Assembly (NCBI GenBank): GCA_018663565.1
Contig: JABJQE010000276.1
Span: forward strand, 1-14,636
Source: Phycisphaerae bacterium
GTDB taxonomy: Bacteria > Planctomycetota > Phycisphaerae > Phycisphaerales > SM1A02
Length of the DNA: 14,636 nucleotides
Direction of reading: 5' to 3'
A program made the position numbers and the translations under genes. Positions 1-6,371 of the stretch are shown piece after piece. The notes beneath the pieces were generated by a model. It worked only from the letters and a program-made list of their open reading frames with translations. It had not been told where the DNA came from and did no database searches. Every line of letters starts with the position of its first letter. Positions within the stretch are counted from its first letter, which is position 1.

Positions 1-87
1 GATCCTCAAGACGTGGATGTTCAAAACGCGCTACGTGATATTGGCGTCGTACCAGGACCAACAATGCGTCTGACGCAGGGTCAATGA
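1..87 (+). CDS. C-terminal end of an unidentified protein (partial, 5' end outside window)
   Basis: The first 28 codons are open in frame 1 and end at TGA 85-87. The visible peptide runs from DPQDVDVQ to ALRDIGVVPGPTMRLTQGQ. The segment LRDIGVVPGPTMRL loosely recalls the LxxxGlxPG turn of FeoA-like or other small beta-barrel domains, but the fragment is too short to assign a family. Its stop codon overlaps the ATG of the next gene (ATGA at 84-87), so the two are probably co-transcribed and translationally coupled. That overlap, rather than the composition, is the main reason to believe this is a real coding end. Confidence 0.6.
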   Translation, partial: DPQDVDVQNALRDIGVVPGPTMRLTQGQ

Positions 88-1040
88 CACTCACATCACC
101 GTCCGCTGCCTCGTCGCTTCTTGAGCGACTTGGTGGGCTGCACGATGCATCACGGCTTCGACTCTTAGTTCTCTTGGACCAATACGAGCTGGCCGTTGGC
201 GAATTGGCAGCCGCCATTCAGTCTCCACAGTCCACTGTCTCGCGGCACCTCAAACGGCTGATTGATACGGGCTGGGTCCAGCGGCGCAGCGTGGGACCAC
301 AATCGCTATACCGAATGAGTTCGGCCGAACTTGAGCCCTCAGCCAAGCAGCTGTGGGATGTGGCCGCTGCAGTGCTCCGTGATGATTCAACCCACGCCGA
401 AGATCTTCGCCGCGTGGCAGAGATTGTTGATCAACGACACGTCGATTCGCGGACCTTCTTCGGATCAGTCGGCGGAAACTGGACCGACCTTCGGGCGACG
501 CTCTTTGGAGACACCATTGCACACGCGTGGCTACCCGCCATGCTCGATCCACAGTGGATCGTGGCCGATCTCGGCTGCGGCACTGGACAGTCTGCCGCTT
601 CACTTGCGCCGTGGGTGACACGTATTGAAGCGATTGATCGCGAACCGGCCATGCTTGAAGCCGCTCGCAGACGCCTTGATGGACACGACAACGTCACATT
701 CCATCAGGCTGAAATGAACGCACTCCCACTGCCGGACAACTCGGTTGATATGGCGATTATCTCGCTCGTCCTACATCACGTCGAATCACCAGCCGAAGTA
801 GTCAGCGAAGCCGCCCGCGTTCTGCGGCCCGGCGGACGGCTTGTCATCATTGACATGGTGCAACATGATCGATCGGAATACCGAGACACTATGGGACATC
901 TTCACCTCGGGTTCACCACGACGATCGTGCGGTCATGGACCGCAGCAGCCGAACTTGATAACACCTGCGTCACGTTACTCAGACCAGACCCAGAAGCACA
1001 GGGCCCCGGGCTCTTCGCAGCGACCGCCCGCAAACACTAG
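84..1040 (+). CDS. ArsR-type HTH regulator fused to a SAM-dependent methyltransferase
   Basis: A 318-aa two-domain protein. Residues about 10-80 form a winged helix of ArsR type: LGGLHDASRLRLLVLL, then AAAIQSPQSTVSRHLKRL as the recognition helix-turn-helix. No cysteine metal site is visible in this part. Residues about 130-290 form a class I Rossmann methyltransferase: motif I ADLGCGTG at 161-168, the acidic ribose-binding stretch IEAIDRE near 181-187, LPLPDNSVDMAIISLVLHHV near 214-233, and RVLRPGGRLVIID near 245-257. This matches the known ArsR-methyltransferase fusion family, which in many bacteria lies near SAM/methionine-cycle genes and is thought to act as a regulator or small-molecule methylase; the substrate is not known. 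ATG 84 overlaps the preceding stop, with AGGG at 77-80 as a weak ribosome site. It converges on the TPR gene with an 8-bp gap. Confidence 0.88.
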   Translation: MTLTSPSAASSLLERLGGLHDASRLRLLVLLDQYELAVGELAAAIQSPQSTVSRHLKRLIDTGWVQRRSVGPQSLYRMSSAELEPSAKQLWDVAAAVLRDDSTHAEDLRRVAEIVDQRHVDSRTFFGSVGGNWTDLRATLFGDTIAHAWLPAMLDPQWIVADLGCGTGQSAASLAPWVTRIEAIDREPAMLEAARRRLDGHDNVTFHQAEMNALPLPDNSVDMAIISLVLHHVESPAEVVSEAARVLRPGGRLVIIDMVQHDRSEYRDTMGHLHLGFTTTIVRSWTAAAELDNTCVTLLRPDPEAQGPGLFAATARKH

Positions 1041-1048
1041 AGCAGGCA

Positions 1049-2875
1049 CTACGCAGGGTCGGCAGTCACGTCGAGTGTCGGTGCGGCGCCCCACACTTCC
1101 GAGAGCAACTGCACAAAATTCGAATCGGCGCCAGCACGTCTCATGGCATCGAGTCCTGTCTGCACAAGGTCTTGCCGATCTAGTTGATGACCGAGATAGG
1201 CCAAGAGGAACCCGTATCGATCAAGATCTGCCTCGCCCTGAATACGAGCCGTCAGCGTTGATATCGCCCGGTCAAGATCTTCCTTTGCCGGCAGCAGCTG
1301 CTGGCCATACTGCACGTCGATCATTTCGGGCTGAAAGGCCAACAAGCTCTGTAACGTCAAGGCTGCGGAGAGATACAAACTCGCGCCAACCTGCGCGTGA
1401 CCCATGCCAGCCGTTGCTAGAGGATGCCCCGGTATAAACCGCAAGGCTCGATCGAATCGACGCTCGGCCCAGAAGTAATCTTGCTGAGCCAATCGATCTT
1501 CGGCCGCGGCGACTAGGTCATTGAAGCGACCCCGATCCCCCACATCGAATGCGTTGATGGTCTGCCCATGCCGGAGCAGGAGCCCGTAGTCTTCCCATGC
1601 AAGAGATGGTTTCTCTTCAATCGTCTCGGTGGGTTTTTCACTCGTACCGCCAGTTTGAGAATCGATTGCAGGTGTGGTATTGGTCGTCAAGCCACCGGGA
1701 ACCTGCGGCTTTGTCCCTTGAGCGACATACTGCGAGCTCCACTGTGGCCCCGTGATAAGTTCCCCGCGTAGCCTGCGGTAATCTTGGTCAAGCGCATCAA
1801 GGCGTTGGTCAACGGACAACGAAGCCGGGTGAAGTGACGCATACCGATCAGCCATCGACTGATAGGCATCATGCAAGCCACCTGTTGAAGGGAGTGGCGT
1901 GCCGCCCTGTTTCATACGTGTATCAATCGGCTCAGCATTCTGCGAAAGATCCTTGAACCGTGTGTTCCACGCCTGGCCAACCAAGGGAATTGCCCGGCCT
2001 GCAAGTTGATCGTCTCGAAGTCGCGCGAGGTCGTATGAACTCAAACCCGCGTCGTACAGTCCTGGTTGTCCCGGCGCTATCGAAAGACCGCGGAGGCCAG
2101 ACCCCATATAGCGAAGACCCTGTCTATCTTGATCGACACCACGGCCAAGTGGTTGCTGAATTCGGCCTGACCAGGTGTCGTCGATGTCTGATTGAAGTGT
2201 GGTGTGCAAACGATGTCCCACGAGCACGCTGCGATCAGCAGCGAGTAGTCCGGGCTGCTCAGTGCGATGGGCAAGATCACCGCCCTGGGCAACACTCGGC
2301 AAGATCGCGTCTGTTTCCTGCGCATTGCGTCGAAACGACGAAGAAAACTGGTTTCGAATCCCACCAATCTCCGTGGTCATCGCTCCGGAGTGACGCTGGC
2401 CACCAGTTGTGTTCCATTGGTCGTATAAGTAGGGATTGAAGTAATCGCCATCAGCACCGGCAACTGACAACGCCACGCCCGACCCGTCAGTCATCAACTC
2501 TGTATCAAGGCTGCCAACATTTTGCCAGTACCAAGGATTGTTGTACAAACTCTCGCCAACGAGGCGACTTCCGACATTTTCAATATTGTGAGCTCGAAAC
2601 TGAGCATCGGTCGTCATGTCGAAGGAGTGCTCAAATCGACGCCCGCCAGCCTCGTTGGTCCGAAACTCATATTTGTTCGGCAACGATCGCCGAGATCCCA
2701 CTCCCTCAGCACCATGCATAGGCTGCGCACCTTGTAGGCCTTGCACGCCCCGGGCAGGTTGAATTGGACGTGTTTCCTGAGCGGTGTTCTGTCGATTCGA
2801 CCCCATTCGCTCCTGCGACTGAGCGGTCGAGGCGAGGACGCCACACGCCAACACTGACAAGGTATATCTAAGCAT
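1049..2875 (-). CDS. Secreted TPR-containing protein of unknown function
   Basis: 608 aa when started at ATG 2875. The open frame continues upstream to 3067, but that part overlaps metG and carries no signal. From 2875 the protein begins MLRYTLSVLACGVLASTAQSQ, a clean Sec signal peptide with an AxS/AxA-like cleavage region around residues 16-20. Residues about 22-420 are Gly/Gln/Asn/Arg-rich, low in predicted order, with repeated GLRG, GGLHD and PLPSTGG-type turns. Residues about 450-590 look helical and TPR-like: AAAEDRLAQQDYFWAERRFDRALRFIPGHPLA is a typical TPR pair, and more helical hairpins follow. It is probably a periplasmic or cell-surface scaffold in a planctomycete. No Shine-Dalgarno site is visible; a TACTAT hexamer ends 7 nt before the ATG. 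No catalytic motif was recognised. Confidence 0.78.
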   Translation of the reverse strand: MLRYTLSVLACGVLASTAQSQERMGSNRQNTAQETRPIQPARGVQGLQGAQPMHGAEGVGSRRSLPNKYEFRTNEAGGRRFEHSFDMTTDAQFRAHNIENVGSRLVGESLYNNPWYWQNVGSLDTELMTDGSGVALSVAGADGDYFNPYLYDQWNTTGGQRHSGAMTTEIGGIRNQFSSSFRRNAQETDAILPSVAQGGDLAHRTEQPGLLAADRSVLVGHRLHTTLQSDIDDTWSGRIQQPLGRGVDQDRQGLRYMGSGLRGLSIAPGQPGLYDAGLSSYDLARLRDDQLAGRAIPLVGQAWNTRFKDLSQNAEPIDTRMKQGGTPLPSTGGLHDAYQSMADRYASLHPASLSVDQRLDALDQDYRRLRGELITGPQWSSQYVAQGTKPQVPGGLTTNTTPAIDSQTGGTSEKPTETIEEKPSLAWEDYGLLLRHGQTINAFDVGDRGRFNDLVAAAEDRLAQQDYFWAERRFDRALRFIPGHPLATAGMGHAQVGASLYLSAALTLQSLLAFQPEMIDVQYGQQLLPAKEDLDRAISTLTARIQGEADLDRYGFLLAYLGHQLDRQDLVQTGLDAMRRAGADSNFVQLLSEVWGAAPTLDVTADPA

Positions 2876-2882
2876 GGTTGGA

Positions 2883-2888
2883 ATAGTA
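2883..2888 (-). promoter_or_regulatory. Candidate -10 hexamer for the TPR gene
   Basis: Read on the minus strand, TACTAT lies 7 nt before ATG 2875. It matches TATAAT at four of six positions. The spacing would place the transcription start at or next to the A of the ATG, giving a leaderless mRNA, which fits the lack of a Shine-Dalgarno site. No convincing -35 hexamer is seen, so this is tentative. Confidence 0.3.
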
Positions 2889-2986
2889 GGCCACCAACGC
2901 CACAGTCGACACTCCCACTGCCACAACTTCTCGTGCGGGACTCTTGCAGAGGTGCCGATCGAGGGCAATTCTGCCAATTCGTGAAC

Positions 2987-2992
2987 TATCAT
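2987..2992 (+). promoter_or_regulatory. Candidate -10 hexamer for metG
   Basis: TATCAT matches TATAAT at five of six positions and ends 6 nt before ATG 2999. No Shine-Dalgarno site precedes that ATG. As with the divergent gene on the other side, the spacing would give a near-leaderless transcript. No good -35 hexamer is present at 16-18 nt. Confidence 0.3.
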
Positions 2993-2998
2993 CCTCGG

Positions 2999-4576
2999 AT
3001 GCCCACAGACCGCCGCTGTATCACGACGCCCATTTACTACGTCAACGACCGACCCCATATCGGACACGTCTACACCACGACGATATGCGATGTGTGGGCA
3101 CGATTCGAGCGTCTACTTGGCCGTGACGTCTTCTTTCTCACTGGCACCGATGAGCACGGTCAGAAGGTCGAGCAGTCTGCCCAAGAACGCGGGCTCTCCC
3201 CAATGGCCTTTGCCGACGAAATCTCAGCCGAGTTCCGCAAGACGATGGAGCTCTTCAATCTGACGAATGACGAGTTCATCCGGACCACCGACCCTCAACA
3301 TGAGCAACAAGTGCAGTCCTTTGTGAAACGGCTCATGGAATCGGGTGATGTCTACCTCGGTACCTTTGAAGGGTGGTACGACGCCGGTCAAGAAGAGTAC
3401 TGGACCGAAACAAAGGCTAAGGAAGTCGACTACACCTCGCCCATTTCTGGCAAGCCACTCGAACGAGCCGCGCAAGACAACTACTACTTCAAACTCAGCG
3501 CTTTCCAAAATCGCATTGAAGCCTTGTTCGCCGAGCACCCCACGTTCGTGCGGCCCGAAGCCCGCCGAAACGAGATACTCGGACGATTACGAGAAGGCCT
3601 GCTCGATGTTCCGATCAGCCGGACAAACTTCACGTGGGGCATACCGGTTCCTGGTAATGAAGAACATGTCATCTACGTGTGGATTGACGCGCTCTTCAAC
3701 TACATCACCGCGCTTGGACTTGGCGAACCCGACGGCGATCGGGCCGGTGACCGCCGCGACTATTGGCCTGCGACCTATCAAGTCATCGGAAAAGAAATTC
3801 TGTGGTTCCACGCCGTCATCTGGCCAGCCTTGCTGATGGCCCTAGGCTTACCGCTACCCCACTGCGTATATGCGCACTCGTTCTGGATCAGCGAAGGAAA
3901 GAAGATGTCCAAGTCACTGGGCAACTTTATTGATCTTGAGCAACTGCAACACTACATGGACACCTATGGACTCGATGCGCTGCGGTATTTCCTCGCAATG
4001 CAAGGCCCGCTTGGGGCCACCGATTCAGACTTCTTGCGAGCCCAGTTCCATGAAACCTACACCACGGACCTCGTCAACACGCTCGGCAATTGTGCAAGCC
4101 GAACATCGGCCATGATCGGCAAATACTGCCGCGGATTCATGCCCGCAGATTCAGATGCGGAGATCGACGATCTTGACTGGGCATCCTTCTGCAACGAGCA
4201 GGTTGCCATCACGATTGCCGCCATGGAACGCTTCGACCTTTCCGGAGCCATCGGCGCCGCCATGACTATTGTCAGACGCGTCGATGCCTTTATCAATGAC
4301 ACCGCGCCATTCAAACTGGCCAAAGATGAATCAAACGCTCCGCTCGTTTCCGCCATCTTGCATCGGTGCACCGAAGCAGTTCGTATTGCGGCGTGCCTGC
4401 TTGAAGCGGTGATTCCACAAAAGATCGCCGAACTGCGATCGGCCTGGACGCTTGGCGACCCGAGTGGTGATCTCACAACGGAGTGCCGCTGGGGTGGATG
4501 CAAGCCCGGCACACCCATTGCCAAGGTGGCCTTGTTTCCGCGGGTTGATGATGCCGGTCCCCACCTGGGAACCTGA
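2999..4576 (+). CDS. metG: Methionine--tRNA ligase
   Basis: 525 aa, a class I aminoacyl-tRNA synthetase that charges tRNA-Met in the cytoplasm. The frame opens at 2933, but ATG 2999 (MPTDRRCITTPIYYVND) matches where the family normally begins, a few residues before the first strand. The HIGH signature is PHIGH at 19-23, GTDEHGQK follows near 49-56, the anticodon/editing-side motif YVWIDALFNY is present, and KMSKS is at 302-306. The connective-peptide region after FEGWYDAGQEEY (from about residue 123) has no CxxC pairs where many MetG proteins bind zinc, so it appears metal-free there. There is no C-terminal Trbp111-type tRNA-binding domain, which agrees with the short length. It is divergent from the TPR gene (123-bp gap) and converges on psd with a 17-bp gap. 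Confidence 0.96.
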   Translation: MPTDRRCITTPIYYVNDRPHIGHVYTTTICDVWARFERLLGRDVFFLTGTDEHGQKVEQSAQERGLSPMAFADEISAEFRKTMELFNLTNDEFIRTTDPQHEQQVQSFVKRLMESGDVYLGTFEGWYDAGQEEYWTETKAKEVDYTSPISGKPLERAAQDNYYFKLSAFQNRIEALFAEHPTFVRPEARRNEILGRLREGLLDVPISRTNFTWGIPVPGNEEHVIYVWIDALFNYITALGLGEPDGDRAGDRRDYWPATYQVIGKEILWFHAVIWPALLMALGLPLPHCVYAHSFWISEGKKMSKSLGNFIDLEQLQHYMDTYGLDALRYFLAMQGPLGATDSDFLRAQFHETYTTDLVNTLGNCASRTSAMIGKYCRGFMPADSDAEIDDLDWASFCNEQVAITIAAMERFDLSGAIGAAMTIVRRVDAFINDTAPFKLAKDESNAPLVSAILHRCTEAVRIAACLLEAVIPQKIAELRSAWTLGDPSGDLTTECRWGGCKPGTPIAKVALFPRVDDAGPHLGT

Positions 4577-4593
4577 CCCATTATCTATAAGCC

Positions 4594-5277
4594 CTACGCC
4601 TCGCGCCAAGGCACATCGGCAAGCAGCGTGGTCGCTCCTTGCACCTTGTCCCCGACGCCTACGTGAACCACGATGTCATCACGATCGGGCAGTACCAGTT
4701 CGGTTGTACTTCCAAATTTGATCATGCCAAATCGAATGCCGCGAGCGAACCGGGCCGACGGCTGAAAGGGGAAAACAATTCGACGGGCAATCGCGCCGGA
4801 CACTTGCCGAACCCCAAACTCCAGACCGTCATCCCTGCGGCAGAAAATGAGATTGCACTCATTCACCTTGGCCGACTCTTCCGATCTTGCGTCGAGGTAT
4901 CGGCCAGGTCGGTGATCAACTCGTACAACCTCAAGAGCGCAAGGCGTGCGATTGACGTGCACATTGAGCACACTTAAGAAGATGCGAACAACAATTGCTG
5001 GTCCATCAATAAACTCATGGTGCTCGAGACGTTCGACGGCCGACACCGTGCCGTCGGCAGGGCTGATCATCGCTCCAATTTCCAGTGATGTGCATGGCCG
5101 CCGAAATGGATCACGAAAAAACCATGCAGTGCAGAACCATGCCAAGGCCACAATGCTGGTCACGGTCCAATTCACCCAGACAATAGGAACCAGCCACCAC
5201 ACAGCAGCAGTCACCACGATGGCCACTACGCCGCCGCCGCCCCATTCTCGAATTCCAGCAGGTGCAAGCCGAATCAT
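4594..5277 (-). CDS. psd: Phosphatidylserine decarboxylase proenzyme, short form
   Basis: 227 aa. Converts phosphatidylserine to phosphatidylethanolamine at the inner membrane. Two hydrophobic segments span about residues 16-55. The catalytic core shows SPADGTV with Asp74, VLNVHVNRTP with His107, the KVNECN segment near 137-142 and the autocleavage site FGST at 188-191. In this family the proenzyme is cut between Gly189 and Ser190, and the serine becomes the pyruvoyl cofactor. The length and GMIKFGS context fit the short archaeal-type/planctomycete Psd rather than the roughly 320-aa E. coli type. An upstream TTG at 5304 is open, but ATG 5277 is preferred: it lies 7 bp after the stop of the preceding gene, with AAGGCGGG about 11 nt upstream. 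Probably co-transcribed with the HTH/membrane protein. Confidence 0.93.
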   Translation of the reverse strand: MIRLAPAGIREWGGGGVVAIVVTAAVWWLVPIVWVNWTVTSIVALAWFCTAWFFRDPFRRPCTSLEIGAMISPADGTVSAVERLEHHEFIDGPAIVVRIFLSVLNVHVNRTPCALEVVRVDHRPGRYLDARSEESAKVNECNLIFCRRDDGLEFGVRQVSGAIARRIVFPFQPSARFARGIRFGMIKFGSTTELVLPDRDDIVVHVGVGDKVQGATTLLADVPWREA

Positions 5278-5284
5278 GAGCCAG

Positions 5285-6265
5285 TCAGCCCGCCTTGCCG
5301 CCAATCACAAAGCCGATGATGGCAAATACGAGGGTTCCGGCAGCAAGACCGCCGACCCACATCCACAATTGCTCGGCGATGATCGGAGCAATGCCAGAAG
5401 CGCCGCCCATGATCTCGACCACAACCATTGCGAATACTGCTGCGAGCGCAACGAGGCCACCGATCAGCAGGCCGGTAGACAGGCCAGACCATGCCGGGTC
5501 GACCGATTGAGCTGCGACCATGGCTGGTGCGGCTGCAGCGGCCGATGCGACCGGGGCTGAGCTGCCAGAAACCACAGGAGCAGGCTCGTCGCCATCAATA
5601 TCACCTGCTGCCTCAAAGAGACCAGACGCAGCGGGGAAGTCATCTTCATCATCACTTGAGTACACCTCTTCGAGCAATTCTGCTCCAAGCGAGGTGTCAT
5701 CCGACTCGCGGGTAAGGTCCAACAGGCCAGAGCCCGACCCAACTGACTCAAGCGTCAGGTCGTCATCGAACTCTTCGCCAAGACGCGTGTCGCCGTCATC
5801 AGTGCCAACGCCACCATCGAATGCAGAAACCGACGCGGACGCATCGCTTCCTTCAATCGGTGCATCCATAGCAGCTGACAGGTCGAGATCATCTCCATCC
5901 AAGTTATCTGCTGAGTCTCCGAGGCCAAGCATGCTTCCTGAATCGCCGCCACCACCCATGGGTGGGTCGGCTGCAGCTGGCATGTCGGCCGACTGGCTTT
6001 CGGCAAGTCCGATTGAGCCCGATTCAGATCCGCCAAGACCGAAACTATCGCCAAGGTCCAGTGCAGAGTTTTCTAGATCGAGCTCAAGGTCCTCGTCGAC
6101 CTCCGACGCGGGAGCGAGCAGATCTATCTGCTCAACCTTGAAGACGAGACTCTCGCCGTCCCGAAACTCTTGAATCTCTTTCGAGACAACCATCGCCTCG
6201 ACATCGGTCACAGATTTGCCGAGTATCTCGCACACCTCTTCGAGGGTGTAGAACATCTTGGCCAT
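5285..6265 (-). CDS. Excisionase-like HTH protein with acidic linker and C-terminal membrane hairpin
   Basis: 326 aa. Residues 1-52 (MAKMFYTLEEVCEILGKS, then EIQEFRDGESLVFKVEQIDLLA) resemble the small winged-HTH domain of the MerR/excisionase type found at the N terminus of several planctomycete proteins. Residues about 53-255 are very acidic and low-complexity (Asp, Glu, Ser, Gly, Ala), almost certainly disordered, ending in an Ala/Pro/Val-rich stretch. Residues about 266-286 and 300-323 are two hydrophobic helices joined by a short loop containing MGGASGIAPIIAEQ, and the protein ends in GGKAG. The start is ATG 6265, because GAGGAG (6276-6281) lies 10 nt upstream; the frame continues to 6301 without a better site. 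It sits 7 bp upstream of psd. The fold of the first domain may be structural rather than DNA-binding; no specific function is known to me. Confidence 0.8.
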   Translation of the reverse strand: MAKMFYTLEEVCEILGKSVTDVEAMVVSKEIQEFRDGESLVFKVEQIDLLAPASEVDEDLELDLENSALDLGDSFGLGGSESGSIGLAESQSADMPAAADPPMGGGGDSGSMLGLGDSADNLDGDDLDLSAAMDAPIEGSDASASVSAFDGGVGTDDGDTRLGEEFDDDLTLESVGSGSGLLDLTRESDDTSLGAELLEEVYSSDDEDDFPAASGLFEAAGDIDGDEPAPVVSGSSAPVASAAAAAPAMVAAQSVDPAWSGLSTGLLIGGLVALAAVFAMVVVEIMGGASGIAPIIAEQLWMWVGGLAAGTLVFAIIGFVIGGKAG

Positions 6266-6348
6266 GGCAGTCGAACTCCTCAACAAACCCACAAGGATCA
6301 CGATTCAGAGCATCACAAGGAAGCCTGAGAATCGAGCAGAGTAATGGA

Positions 6349-6363
6349 CCGAGCAACGCCCGG
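6349..6363 (-). terminator. Weak candidate hairpin after the protease gene
   Basis: On the minus strand CCGGGC and GCTCGG pair across a 3-nt loop, with one G-U pair, starting 8 bases past the protease stop. There is no T run after it, so it may be a pause site or nothing. The 106-bp gap between the protease and the HTH/membrane gene otherwise shows only the latter's ribosome binding site. Confidence 0.25.
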
Positions 6364-6371
6364 CAACCGAT

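Noticed and set aside
2876..3067. 64-residue N-terminal extension of the TPR protein
   Set aside because: It overlaps metG on the other strand, puts the signal peptide internally and has no start signals; ATG 2875 is better.
4556..4573. Hairpin at the end of metG (GGTCCC with GGGAACC)
   Set aside because: It has a bulged base, lies inside coding sequence and has no T run in either direction, so it is not called a terminator.
4057..4581. Long minus-strand open frame within metG
   Set aside because: It lies antisense to strongly conserved metG sequence, has a low-complexity translation and no ribosome site; it is a shadow of metG codon usage.
5520..6173. 217-aa plus-strand frame, Ser/Pro-rich
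   Set aside because: It is the antisense of the acidic GAC/GAT/GAG-rich linker of the HTH/membrane protein. The Ser/Arg/Pro bias is just the complement, and no start signals are seen.
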